Below, piece after piece: positions 48,018 through 57,800 of a stretch of 64,000 nt of DNA. The stretch covers positions 1,507,252 through 1,571,251 of the forward strand of contig NZ_VLLB01000001.1 of assembly GCF_007830455.1 (NCBI RefSeq), given 5' to 3'. The notes under the pieces are model-generated. The model made no database searches. It saw nothing but the letters and a program-made list of their open reading frames with translations, and was not told the origin of the DNA. Both the position numbers and the translations under genes were made by a program. This DNA comes from Pseudoduganella lurida (GTDB taxonomy: Bacteria > Pseudomonadota > Gammaproteobacteria > Burkholderiales > Burkholderiaceae_D). Position 1 is the stretch's first letter. Each line of letters begins with the position of its first letter.

Positions 48018-49497
48018 ATTTGGCGACCGTGCGCGCGTGCAGGATCGGCGTGGCCGGATACAGCCGCTCCAGCACCTGCAGCGCGATGTCGGAGACGAGC
48101 TGCGTCGCCGGGCCGATATCGGCCGCGCCGTCCTCGCGCAGCGTGCGCCAGAGCGCCTCGACGGCCGGCTCGCGCAGGGCCACGGCCTGCTCCACTTCGT
48201 CCTGCCAGAATGCCGGCGCCTCGCTTTCGACGAAGTTGCCGCGGCCGCGGCCGAAGTGGGCCACCGCCAGGTAGCGCAGCACGTTCGTGACGAGCAGCGT
48301 GCGCAGGAAATCGTCCGACAGCGTGATCGACGGGATGCGCCGCTCCGTGCCGGCATTGAAGCCCCAGGCGGCGCCGGCAAACGTCAGCGCGCCGATCACG
48401 CCGCCGAGCAGCGCCCCGGTGCCGAGCGTGAGGCCGCCGGCCGCCAGGTCCGCGGACAAACCCGTCGCAGCCCCCGAAACGATGGCACCCAGCAGCGCCG
48501 CCTGGGCCTTCTCGACGGGTGCACGCACGACGAAGTTGTTGCTGACGCGGGCATTGATGGTGGGCGCCGCGCTGGCATCGAGGCGGTGCAGCGCCAGCAG
48601 GCAGACCGTGGCCTGGCCGATGCCGAGATTGAGGCGCGCCACCAGCGTGTTCATGGCCCGCTCCTGGCGCTTGCGCTCGTCGCCCTTGCCGATGCCGACC
48701 AGTTTCAGGGCCGCGCCGACCACGCCCTTGTCTTCCGTCTCGACGAGCTGGCGGTCACGCACCGCATCGTGCAGCTGCTGCGCGATGATGGCCATCGACT
48801 GGTGGAAGCGGCGCGCGTTCTGCGTTTCCCAGCTGTCGAACAGGCGGTCGTGCGCCGCACGCTTTTCTTCCGGCACCAGCCGCCCCACCGCTTCGTAGAA
48901 CACGCGCTCGTGCACCCAGCAGCGCGCGAACGCGTCCAGCGGCAGCACGTCGCGCACCACGCCATACTGGCGCAGGTGCTCGCGCCAGCGGCCCTGCTCC
49001 GCTGCCTCCTTGTGCGCGGGCCGCGGTGGCCCCATCTGGTTGAGCAGCACCAGCACGGGCTTGTCCAGCCACTGCAGGATGTGCATCTCGGAAGCGAGAT
49101 AGCCGGCATCCTCGGGACGTTCGGCCGAGTTCACGAGGTACAGCACCACGTCGGCCGCATCGCGCGCCGCGCGCAGCGCCTGCTGGCTGAGCCAGAACGG
49201 CCGGTCGCGGTAACGGTCCACCACCTCGCGCAGGAACCAGCCGATCGGATTGCGCGCCATGGCCAGGCGCTTCATCAGGCGCACCGAGTCGCCGAAGCCG
49301 GGCGTGTCCCACAGCAGCAGGCGGTCGCCCGCTTCGGTGGCCTGAAGCGTGTGCGCCTCGCTGAGCGCCGTCACGTGCGCCGCATCGCGCACTTCGCCCA
49401 CGTCCATGCCCAGCAGCGTGCGCGCCAGCGTGGTCTTGCCATTGTTGGTGTGCGAAACGAGCGCCAGCTCGATCGTGTTGTTCCTGTCGCCGCTCAT
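48016..49497 (-). CDS. GTPase with DUF3482 domain
   Basis: 493 residues. The N-terminal G domain has a variant P-loop SHTNNGKTTLARTLLG, switch-II DTPGFGDSVR and an NQMG in place of the usual NKxD. The C-terminal DUF3482 region contains two adjacent hydrophobic segments (around residues 330-385, Gly/Ala-rich) that suggest membrane insertion. It pairs with the DUF2868 gene upstream, whose stop overlaps its start by 4 nt. This pairing is conserved in gamma- and beta-proteobacteria, but function is unknown; a membrane-associated GTPase complex is the likeliest form. Confidence 0.9.
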   Translation of the reverse strand: MSGDRNNTIELALVSHTNNGKTTLARTLLGMDVGEVRDAAHVTALSEAHTLQATEAGDRLLLWDTPGFGDSVRLMKRLAMARNPIGWFLREVVDRYRDRPFWLSQQALRAARDAADVVLYLVNSAERPEDAGYLASEMHILQWLDKPVLVLLNQMGPPRPAHKEAAEQGRWREHLRQYGVVRDVLPLDAFARCWVHERVFYEAVGRLVPEEKRAAHDRLFDSWETQNARRFHQSMAIIAQQLHDAVRDRQLVETEDKGVVGAALKLVGIGKGDERKRQERAMNTLVARLNLGIGQATVCLLALHRLDASAAPTINARVSNNFVVRAPVEKAQAALLGAIVSGAATGLSADLAAGGLTLGTGALLGGVIGALTFAGAAWGFNAGTERRIPSITLSDDFLRTLLVTNVLRYLAVAHFGRGRGNFVESEAPAFWQDEVEQAVALREPAVEALWRTLREDGAADIGPATQLVSDIALQVLERLYPATPILHARTVAK

Positions 49498-50930
49498 GCG
49501 ATGTCTCCCGCCGGCGCTGGGGGCAGCAGGTTGACGACCGTCGGTTCCGCGCCATGGAAGATGCAGAACTCGCGCCACAGCTCGACGCGTTCGCGCAGCC
49601 GCAGCGGATCGGTGCTGCGTGCGCTGAACGCGGATTCGTCGAGCAGTACGCCCGGCCGTTGTGCCAGCGACGCCAGCGCCTGCACGATGAGGGCGCCGTG
49701 GTTCTCCTTCTCCGGCGTGGCGGCAAGGCTGAACAGCAGCACGGTCGAGGTGGCGCTCTTGTCGGCGGGGTCGATATTGGCAGCCGCGAGATCCGCGCCA
49801 TACGGCACTGCCGGCAGCAGCCGTGCCGTGGCCCGCTCGCCCAGGAGTTGCACGGCCACCGCCTCCAGGCCACGGCTGCGCGCTTCGTCCACCGTGTAGC
49901 TGTAAGGGATCACGCGCAGCACCCCCGCTTCACCGCCGGCAGCATCGCTCAGCTGGCGGAAATACGGCTGGTCCAGGTCGAGGGGGAAGCGGCGTTTCAG
50001 CACGGCTGCGCGGGCCGCCGCGAAGCCGGCCAGCACGAGGCGCGGCAGGATCACCAGCAGCACGATCGTGGCCGCGTACAGGTGCACCCAGCGCGCGCCA
50101 CCCGCCGCGCCGGCCGTGAGCGTGCCGGTCTGGTAGTTCAGCGCCTGCACGTCCGCCAGCGTGAAGCCAGGCAGGTGGAACACCGTCGTCGCCGGCCAGA
50201 ACAGCACGGTCAGCAGCTCGTGCACCTGGGCCGGCACGAGGAAGGTGCTTTCCCAGCCGGCGCCATACTGCGCCAGCATGCCGCGCGCGTACAGCGACAG
50301 CACGGCGCCCAGTGCGAACAGCGCGGCCGACAGGTGCACGGTGCGCGACAGCCGCGCGCCATTGAGCTTGGCGCTGAGCTGTGCCCACTCGGCCATGAAG
50401 GCCAGCAGGCCGGCGCCCAGCGCATTGGGCATCTTGCGCGGCAGTGCCGAGGTGCCGACCGACAGGCGGCGGATCCAGCCCCGGCGCAGGCGCGTGGTGC
50501 CGGCCTTCGGAATGCACAGCCAGACCAGCATCACGAGATACACCAGCAGGTTCCAGGCGATGATGGCCAGCAGCGGCGCGGACAGCAGGTCCACGCGGTG
50601 CGGATCGGTGATGCGGTCCAGCGTGGCGCCCAGGATCAGCGCCAGCAGCGGCAGCAGCCAGGTGATGTTGTGCAGGCCGGGATTGCGCTGCGCAAAGGCG
50701 GCAAACGGCGGATGCCGCTGCGCCAGCTTGCGGATGATCTGTTCGGAGCGCTGCTGCAGGAAATGGCTGGAGGTGGCGGGCGACTTCGTTTCGGACGCCT
50801 GCCACTGCGCCAGTTCGCGCGCGGTGCGGTTCGCGTAGCGGCGGTCGTCGTCGCTAAGGACTTCGTGTTTGGTGTCGGTGGTCTCGATGGCGCGCACCAG
50901 CACCACCTGTCTGGCCAACTGCTCGTTCAT
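49494..50930 (-). CDS. DUF2868 multi-pass membrane protein
   Basis: 478 residues starting at the ATG giving MNEQLARQVVLVRAIE. Four to five membrane helices are visible (two around residues 105-160, one near 220-240, one near 270, one around 310-330). A large soluble C-terminal part has GTPase-like features (EDxP-poor, ending VVNLLPPAPAG). DUF2868 proteins occur next to DUF3482 GTPases, as here. No experimentally known function comes to mind. It overlaps the GTPase gene by 4 nt. Confidence 0.88.
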   Translation of the reverse strand: MNEQLARQVVLVRAIETTDTKHEVLSDDDRRYANRTARELAQWQASETKSPATSSHFLQQRSEQIIRKLAQRHPPFAAFAQRNPGLHNITWLLPLLALILGATLDRITDPHRVDLLSAPLLAIIAWNLLVYLVMLVWLCIPKAGTTRLRRGWIRRLSVGTSALPRKMPNALGAGLLAFMAEWAQLSAKLNGARLSRTVHLSAALFALGAVLSLYARGMLAQYGAGWESTFLVPAQVHELLTVLFWPATTVFHLPGFTLADVQALNYQTGTLTAGAAGGARWVHLYAATIVLLVILPRLVLAGFAAARAAVLKRRFPLDLDQPYFRQLSDAAGGEAGVLRVIPYSYTVDEARSRGLEAVAVQLLGERATARLLPAVPYGADLAAANIDPADKSATSTVLLFSLAATPEKENHGALIVQALASLAQRPGVLLDESAFSARSTDPLRLRERVELWREFCIFHGAEPTVVNLLPPAPAGDIA

Positions 50931-50991
50931 GGACGTCCTTCCTGTTGAACGGCCATTGTACCGCCGGGTACGCCGCGTCCCCTTCACGATA

Positions 50992-51022
50992 GGCAGGGCG
51001 GCACGGGCCGTGGCACCCTGCC
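50992..51022. terminator. Long hairpin after the 51024-51587 gene
   Basis: A near-perfect 31-nt inverted repeat, GGCAGGGCGGCACGG with CCGTGGCACCCTGCC, lies directly after the stop of the small exported protein on the minus strand. No T-tract follows, so it may be a Rho-dependent site, an mRNA stabiliser or a terminator lacking its U run. Confidence 0.5.
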
Positions 51023-51023
51023 G

Positions 51024-51587
51024 TCAGCGCGGCATGATCGACCGTACCGGTTTCAGGCGGTCCATGCCGTCCTGCAGCGCGGCCTTGTAGTCGGCCCGTC
51101 TGGCGTCCTCGATGACCACCCCGGCCTCGTCATAGACGACGAACGCCTCCGAATAGTCCGCATTGCCGCCGCCGACCGAGTAGTACAGCACGGCGTTCTC
51201 GCCGCCCTTCGCATCGCGCCTGCCGCAGCCCCACTGCACCACGAACAGGTTCTTCAGCGTGCCGGCCTTGCCGGTCTCCCGCGTCAGCGCCTTGCCCAGT
51301 TCCGGCAGCGTGGCCTTGCGCTCCTTGCCGGCATGGCTCACGGTCAGCACCTGCGGCTTGCAGGTATTGAGTTCGGTCTCGTCCTTGCCGGGCCGGCAGG
51401 TCGAGGCCAGCACGTAGCGCGTGGCGCCGCATTGCAGCGTGGCGGTCGTCACGGCGAACCTGTCGGCGGCACTGGCCGGGTTGGTGATGGAGGCGGCCAG
51501 CATGGCCAATGCGACGAGGTGTTTGCTTGCGATACTCATGTGGTTGCTCATGGGGTTGCTCATGGGGTTGCTCATGGGGTTGCTCAT
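51024..51587 (-). CDS. Small exported protein of the mag/yfa operon
   Basis: 187 residues if read from the ATG at 51587, or 171 from the ATG at 51539. Five in-frame ATGs occur at 12-nt intervals because the N-terminus is a tandem MSNP repeat. A GAGAGA site precedes the outermost one. A signal peptide (KHLVALAMLAASITNPASA) follows and the mature part starts near ADRFAV. The mature domain has two cysteine pairs (LQCGAT, STCRPG, NTCKP, WGCGRR) that could form disulfides. I do not recognise the family. It is the last gene of the operon, 11 nt behind the second yfaP, and ends in a long hairpin. Confidence 0.7.
   Translation of the reverse strand: MSNPMSNPMSNPMSNHMSIASKHLVALAMLAASITNPASAADRFAVTTATLQCGATRYVLASTCRPGKDETELNTCKPQVLTVSHAGKERKATLPELGKALTRETGKAGTLKNLFVVQWGCGRRDAKGGENAVLYYSVGGGNADYSEAFVVYDEAGVVIEDARRADYKAALQDGMDRLKPVRSIMPR
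51540..51587 (-). repeat. 12-bp in-frame repeat with multiple start codons
   Basis: Four units of ATGAGCAACCCC or a CAC variant are followed by ATGAGTATCGC. Every unit begins with an in-frame ATG, giving five candidate initiation codons. Confidence 0.9.
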
Positions 51588-51598
51588 GTGGTCGTCTC

Positions 51599-52354
51599 TC
51601 AGGGGAAGACAAAGGATTTCACCAGCGTCAGCTCGCCGGCGGCGCGCAGCGGCACCTGGAACACCTGCTGCTTTTCGCGCGGCGTGCCTTCGTTGGTGAT
51701 GACGGCGACCTGCGCCACGGTGACGGCCTGCTGGTTGCCGCCGCTGCCGTAGTAGTTCACGTAGACGTGGTAATTGCCCTTCGGCGGCATCGCGCTGGAG
51801 AAAATCTCCGGGCCATAGCCGGTGGTGACATCGACATCGAGCGCCCCGCCATCGGGCACCACGCGGTTGCCGTACCAGGCGTGGCCGCCGCCGGGCGTGA
51901 CGACGTGCAGGTCCAGGTCCGTGCCGGCGCTGTCCCACGACAGCACCACGCGCAGCCGCGCCTGCGTCTTGCCGGCATAGCTGTCGACGAACTGCGTGCG
52001 CGTGCGGCTTTTTCCGTCGGCGGAACGGACTTCGACGCTGTTCGAGCCGCTGCCGAAGCCGTAGGGCCGGCCGAAGCTGCCATCCTCGTGCACTTCCAGC
52101 GGCATGGCCACGCCATTGACGACCAGCGTGGCGGGCTTGCCCTTCACGGCATTGGCAATGCGGCCGCGGATCTGTGCCGACTGCGCCTGGCCCGGCTGCA
52201 GGTTGACCGTATTGGCCGGATAGTTGATGCCCTGCGTGTACAGCTCGCGCGCGCCGGCCGAATTGCGCCAGCCGCCCTGCGGCGTGTCGATCGTTACCTG
52301 GGCATGGCTGGCGGTGGCCAGCAAGGCGAATGCGGTTAAAAGTCGTCGTGCCAT
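51599..52354 (-). CDS. YfaP-like DUF2135 exported protein, copy 2
   Basis: 251 residues: signal peptide (MARRLLTAFALLATASHA), then a beta-rich DUF2135 domain with the block TDLDLHVVTPGGGHAWYGNR and the C-terminal GELTLVKSFVFP. It is a paralogue of the adjacent upstream gene (265 residues), with which it shares the same domain order and ending. It starts 2 nt after that gene's stop. Expected location is periplasm; the partner is probably the macroglobulin. Confidence 0.85.
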   Translation of the reverse strand: MARRLLTAFALLATASHAQVTIDTPQGGWRNSAGARELYTQGINYPANTVNLQPGQAQSAQIRGRIANAVKGKPATLVVNGVAMPLEVHEDGSFGRPYGFGSGSNSVEVRSADGKSRTRTQFVDSYAGKTQARLRVVLSWDSAGTDLDLHVVTPGGGHAWYGNRVVPDGGALDVDVTTGYGPEIFSSAMPPKGNYHVYVNYYGSGGNQQAVTVAQVAVITNEGTPREKQQVFQVPLRAAGELTLVKSFVFP

Positions 52355-52356
52355 GG

Positions 52357-53154
52357 TCAGAACCGGAAGGTTTTCACGAGCGTCAGCTCGCCGATATTAC
52401 GCAGCGGGATCACGAAGTCCTCCCGCCGTTCCTTCGGCGTGTTCTCGTTGAACACGAGCGTGACGCGGCTGGTGACGACGGGGTACTGGCGCGTGGCCTC
52501 GTCGAAGTGGTAGCCGGACGCGCCGAAGTTGCCCCAGTAGTTGATCCACACCTGGTAGGTGCCCTTCTGCGGCGCCGTCATCACGAAGTTTTCAGGTCCG
52601 GGGCCGTCCACCGTGTCGCCATCGAGCCCGCCGCCATTGCTCAGGGCCGGATGGGCCCAGAAGGCATGCTGGCCGTCCGGCGTGACGACGTGCAGGTCCA
52701 CCTCGGCCTGGTTGTCGTCCCACGCGGCGACCACGCGGATGACGGGCTGCGGCCGGCCGCTGTCGGCCTCGTAGAACTGCACGCGCTTGACGCTCCTGCC
52801 GTCCGCACCGCGGATCTCCACGCTGTTCGAACCGGCGCCGAACGAGTAGGCGCGCGCGTAGCGGCCTTCGTCGTCCGTGTACAGCGGCGTGGGGTTGCCG
52901 TTCACGACCAGCTTCGGGAACGGCCGCTTGGTGCCGGCCTGCGCCAGGTGGCCCGTGATCATGCGGCGGTTCTTCTGCGCGCCGCGGTCGATCAGCGAGT
53001 AGGGATAGTTCTTGGCCAGTTCGGCGGACTTGTCGGTCAGGCCGGCGCGGTTCCAGCCGCCGGTGGGCGCCGTGAGGGTGCGTTCCTGCGCGTGGGTGGA
53101 TGCGAGGGCAAAGCCGAGGGCACCACATAGCGCGCATGCCAGAAGTCGGTTCAT
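52357..53154 (-). CDS. yfaP: YfaP-like DUF2135 exported protein, copy 1
   Basis: 265 residues with a signal peptide (MNRLLACALCGALGFALASTHA) and a DUF2135 domain (AEVDLHVVTPDGQHAFWAHP; ending GELTLVKTFRF). In E. coli yfaP belongs to the yfaA-yfaT-yfaS-yfaQ-yfaP operon; in Pseudomonas I recall the equivalent as magF. The function in the complex is unknown, and the conserved metal-like DxDLHV motif is striking. Its start overlaps the yfaQ stop by 4 nt. Confidence 0.88.
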   Translation of the reverse strand: MNRLLACALCGALGFALASTHAQERTLTAPTGGWNRAGLTDKSAELAKNYPYSLIDRGAQKNRRMITGHLAQAGTKRPFPKLVVNGNPTPLYTDDEGRYARAYSFGAGSNSVEIRGADGRSVKRVQFYEADSGRPQPVIRVVAAWDDNQAEVDLHVVTPDGQHAFWAHPALSNGGGLDGDTVDGPGPENFVMTAPQKGTYQVWINYWGNFGASGYHFDEATRQYPVVTSRVTLVFNENTPKERREDFVIPLRNIGELTLVKTFRF

Positions 53155-54839
53155 AACGTCTCCGGATTCAGTTCCGCCAGCCGGCGCGCCAGGCGCTCGA
53201 CATAGGCTTCGTCCTGGCCGCGCGGATGCATGCGCAGGCCCAGGTGCAGGTATTCGTGGGCCAGCGTGATGCGGTCCTCGCGCGAGGCCAGCGGGCGCAT
53301 GAAGATGCGGTTGCGTGACTGCTCCGAGTACGGCGCGCCCGTGTTCAGCGCACAGACGAGCGGCAGCACGGCGGGCCGTTCGTAGCCTGCCTCGCTGCGC
53401 AGGGTGCGTTCCCAGCGCGGCAGGGCCCGCGCCAGCCAGTCCTCGTTGCTGGCCAGCCGGCGGCAGCGCGTGCCGCTGTTGCCGGCGATGCCCAGCGTGC
53501 CACGCGGCCAGGTGGCTGCTAGCAGCTCGTCGAAGCGCTTGCCATCGCGCGCCTGGGCCACCGCCTGCGTCCAGGCCAGCGTGTCCGGCGCGGGCGCATC
53601 GCGGTGATAGCGCACCGTGGCGTCCTCGATCACCAGCTGGTCGGTCCAGCGCGCGCCGTGCAGTGCCGCGGCGCTGGGCGGATTCGGGCTGACGCGCTGC
53701 GTGGCGCTGCTGTCGGCGATGTGCTGGCAGCCGGCCACGCGCTGCGCGTTCTGCTGCAGATAGCTGCGCGCCGCGATGGCCAGCGCCTTGGCCGCTTCCG
53801 GCTGCGCCGTGCCGCCCTCGCGGTCCACCACGCGCGCCACGTATTCGTTGACGGTGAAGCGGCCCCGTACCTGCGGCCGGCCCGCGGCATCGCGCTCGAC
53901 CAGCATGTCGCCGGTGCCCTGCACCGCCAGGCTGTTGCCGTTCTCGAACTGCACGACATGGCGGCCATTCAGCGGCCCCTTCGTGACGGGACCGCGCGGC
54001 CCCGTCACGCTCCTCAGAGGATAGCGGGTGAAATAGTCGACCGTCACGCAGCCGCTGTCTTCCGGCTGCGCGGGCGGCAGGGCGGCGGCGAGGCGTGGCG
54101 CCCACTGGCGGAAGATCGCGGCGCTGGCGCCCGTGCCGGCAAACCAGACGGGCGTGCCGTCGGCCAGCCAGCCGGCTGCGCCCCCCAGGCGCTGGTCGCT
54201 GCCGCCACGTTGCGGCGTTTCGTGCCACGAGAACGTCTTGACGCGCAGCTGGCTGCCGAACCAGCGCACCGTGTCCGCACCGCGGCCATCGAGCACCACG
54301 CGCAGCAGCGCGCTTTCCGCTTCGGCGCGGCTGGCCGCGGGCACGCTGTCCAGCACCGCCAGCAGGCTGTCCAGCCGTACCGTGCGTTCCGGCGACAGGC
54401 GGGCCGGCGCGCCCAGCCAGGCGGTGTCGCCCGCTGGTGCGCTGCCGAGCCGCTCCGTCCAGTACGCGCGCCACGGCGCATCGCCGATCCTCAGCCGCCG
54501 CGGCGCGAAGAACGGACCGCACGACTGCGCCAGCGCCGCATCGCGCTCGACCGACTTGCCGGCATCACAGCAGTACACCTCTTCCGGATCGCGGCCCGTG
54601 CAACGGTAGGCCGGGAGCGGCGTGCGCGTGTCCACCGCATAGACGTAGACGAACAGTTTCCACAGGCTACCGAGCGGCACGGCGCGGCCGCCGTCGAACG
54701 GCTGCGGTGCCGGACCGCCGTCGCGCAGCTGCGTGACCTGCGTCTGCCCGTCGCGGCGCCAGGCCACGTCGAGCGAGGCGGCACCGGCCAAGGCCGGGAC
54801 AAGCAGAATGGCAGCCAGCGCGGCAGAGGGTCGCATCAT
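53151..54839 (-). CDS. yfaQ: YfaQ-like DUF2300 protein with HExxH and SpoIID-like parts
   Basis: 562 residues with a signal peptide (residues 1-20). A middle segment at about 325-390 (RFTVNEYVARVVDREGG, then AAKALAIAARSYLQQNA) has the pattern of SpoIID-type amidase-enhancer/lytic transglycosylase domains. The last 40 residues contain HEYLHLGLRMHPRGQDE, a zinc-protease-like HExxH at residues 528-532 with a further His. Cysteine pairs in the N-terminal part (YRCTGRDPEEVYCCD) suggest disulfides. In the mag/yfa system this is the DUF2300 member (magE in my recollection). Enzymatic activity is not known. It overlaps yfaS by 4 nt. Confidence 0.88.
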   Translation of the reverse strand: MMRPSAALAAILLVPALAGAASLDVAWRRDGQTQVTQLRDGGPAPQPFDGGRAVPLGSLWKLFVYVYAVDTRTPLPAYRCTGRDPEEVYCCDAGKSVERDAALAQSCGPFFAPRRLRIGDAPWRAYWTERLGSAPAGDTAWLGAPARLSPERTVRLDSLLAVLDSVPAASRAEAESALLRVVLDGRGADTVRWFGSQLRVKTFSWHETPQRGGSDQRLGGAAGWLADGTPVWFAGTGASAAIFRQWAPRLAAALPPAQPEDSGCVTVDYFTRYPLRSVTGPRGPVTKGPLNGRHVVQFENGNSLAVQGTGDMLVERDAAGRPQVRGRFTVNEYVARVVDREGGTAQPEAAKALAIAARSYLQQNAQRVAGCQHIADSSATQRVSPNPPSAAALHGARWTDQLVIEDATVRYHRDAPAPDTLAWTQAVAQARDGKRFDELLAATWPRGTLGIAGNSGTRCRRLASNEDWLARALPRWERTLRSEAGYERPAVLPLVCALNTGAPYSEQSRNRIFMRPLASREDRITLAHEYLHLGLRMHPRGQDEAYVERLARRLAELNPETL

Positions 54840-57800
54840 TCCACTTTCAGCGTGCGCTGCAGCTTGCCGTTGCCTTCCAGCGCCTTCTGCTCCGGCTGGT
54901 AGACGCGGTAGTAGCGCGCCGGCGGCAGCACGTAACTGCCCTTCTGGCCAAAGCGCAGCAGGTGGCGCACCACCGTTTCGCCTTCCAGCGGATCGACGGG
55001 GACCGTGTAGCCATCCGGCCGCTCCGCATGGCGGGCCCGTTCCAGCGGTGCGGGCTTGTCGCCCGCCATGACGATGCCCCAGGTCGTCTGTTCCACGTTG
55101 GCGCCCGGCGGCAGCGGCACCTCCAGCATGCCGAAGCGCTGCTTGCCACCACCCGCCGGTTTCAGACGGATCTCATCGAGGTACAGCTCATCGGTGCGCA
55201 GTGCTTCGTCCGCCTTCACGGGCTCGGTGGTGTAGCCACCGCTGACGGCCTTCATGCGCAGGATGCGGCGTTCGACGGTGACCGGCAGCGCCGCCGTTTC
55301 CGCCGCGCGGCTGTCGTACTGCACCACCGCGACGGTGCCGGCGGCCGGCGTACCCGCCACCTGCAGCTGGGCCGGCAGCGCCTTCGGATCGGTCCACCGC
55401 CACTGCGCCTGGCCGCCGGCCGTGTCCACCTTGCGCCAGGTGCCTTCGGCTGCCAGCGCAGGCCCCTTGCCTTCTGTTTTATATGCGGCGCCGCCCAGCT
55501 TCTTCTGCACCCACAGCAGCGTGAGCGCGCGGTCCAGCGTCGGCATGTCGGCGCGCACCGATGCCAGTACCGCTTCGGCCTGCGTCGCCGGCAGTTCGCC
55601 CGCCAGCAGCAGCAGCGCCTGCGCGGCCGGTGCGGGATTCTCGCGCAGCGTTTGCCACGCCGCCGTCACGCGCCCCTGCAGCGCCTCGGGCAGGACGACG
55701 CCGTTCTCGGCCGCCACGACGGCGGTCAGCCCCAGTGCCATCGCCTGCGTGGCGGCATCGTCGCCCAGCATGGCGCTGGACGTTGCGGGCAACCGGCCGG
55801 CACCGGTGGCAGGCGTGGTGGCCATCGCGCTGTCCACCAGCCCGGAGGCCAGCGTCTTCGTCGGCAGGCCGATGTCGTGCGCCATCCACAGCGTCAGCGC
55901 GCGATGGCCCACGCTTTCCAGCAGGCCGTGGTCGCTGTAGACCTTCAGCAGGTTGTCCCAGTGTTCCGCCGGAAGATCGATCTTCAGCGCCCGCGCCGCG
56001 TACCAGTCGGCGTAATACGCATACGCCGTCATCAGCGCGCTGTCCTGCGTGCCGTTGCCCCACCAGCCGAACACGGCATCCGGTCCCGCCATCTGCACCA
56101 GGCGCAGGCGCTGGTTCTGCAGGCTGGCCATCAGGCGGTCCTTCAGGCCGGCCGCATCCGGCGGCAGGCTTTGCGCCACCATCGTCAGCGGGATGATGCG
56201 GCTGGCGGTCTGCTCGACGCTGCCGAACGGGTAGTCGAGCAGGTCTTCCGCGATGCGGGCAAAGTGGCTGGCCGCACCCTGCGCGAACGAGACACGCACA
56301 TTGCGCGCATCGGCCGGCAGTTTCAGGGGCGTGACGGCACCGGCCAGCGGCACGGTCAGCGAACGGGGGCTGCTCCAGCCGGCCGGCTGCACCTGCATGG
56401 CCGTGTCGAGGGCATCGACCACCTTGCCGTTCTGCTTGACTTCCAGGTGCAGCGCACCGGCCGTGGCGGCCAGCGGGAATTCGACGAAACTGGCGCCCGG
56501 TGCCGCATCGAGCTTGACGCTCTTCATGCCGGCATTGGTGGTGAGTGCCACTTCCAGCGCCGCCTTCGCACCGCTCTGGTTGAACACGGCGACGGTGGCG
56601 CGCGGCGCATCGCCGGCACGCATCCAGCCCGGCGCCGTCCACTTGGCGAAGAACGCCTTGTCCGAGCGCAGGTAGCCGGTGCGCTGGCCCACGCGGCCCT
56701 GCGCGTCCATCGCGCGCCCCGTGATGCGCCAGCGCGTCAGCGCATCGGGCATCGTGAACGTGACGCGGGCACGCCCTGCGGCATCCGTCTGCAGCGACGG
56801 CACCCACAGCGCGGTATCGACATTGTCGCGGCGCGGCCGTTCCAGCACCTTCACGCCGCGCTCGTTGTAGTTGTGCCGCGCCGGCGTGCCGGACAGGCGG
56901 CCCTGCGCCAGGTCGTAGCTGATGAACGACAGGCTGGCCGTGGTGCGCACGTTGTTGCGGCGCGGGTGGTAGAAGAAGTCGCCGATCTCCGGTGCGATCT
57001 CCGGCTGCAGCACGTAGATCATCTCGTCGACGACGCCCAGCGCCACCAGCGTCGCCACGGGCTTGCCGTCCAGCGTGGCCGTGACATCCAGCGTGACCTT
57101 CTCGCCCGGCTGGTAGACCGGCTTGTCGGTCGCGAACTGCAGCGCGATGCGGGGCTCGATGATCTGCAGGCCGGCGTTCTCGAACACGAATTCGCCATTG
57201 CGCACCTGGGCCACGGAGAACGTGATGTTCGGGCCGTGCTCCGCGCTGACGGGAATGCGCACGCGCCACTGGTTTGGCGCCACGCGCGTGGCCTTGAACC
57301 ACGCTGCGCCGCCCTGCAGCAGGCCATACTGTTCGACCTTGTCCCGTTCCAGCGTCACGAGCGCCTGGTCGGCGGGGCCGGAGAACGTGACGAGCGCCTC
57401 GGCCGTTTCGCCGGCGCGGTAGCGTGCCTTGTCCAGCACGATCTCGATGCTGCCGGGCGTCGTCTTCAGCCCCGCGCCGCTGACCCAGTGGCTGGTGGCG
57501 GCCACCAGGTTGCCCCGTTCGTCGCGCAGGTTCAGCTGGTACGAGCCGGCTGCCGGGAACTTCACGTCCCACGTCTTCGCGGCGGGGTTGAACGCGCCTT
57601 CCGTCTTCGTCTGCGATTCGAGCTGCACCATTTCCCATTTCACCGCCTTGGCGTCGGTGGTGCCGCCCGCCTGCGGCACGACGTCGAAGCGGATGGTCTG
57701 GCCCGGGTCGGAGAACTGGCGCGCGGCCTTCAGCTGGTACGTGGTGGCGGAGCGGGCGATCAGCAGCTCGCGCGTGGCCTTGACGCGGTACGCTGCGCCA

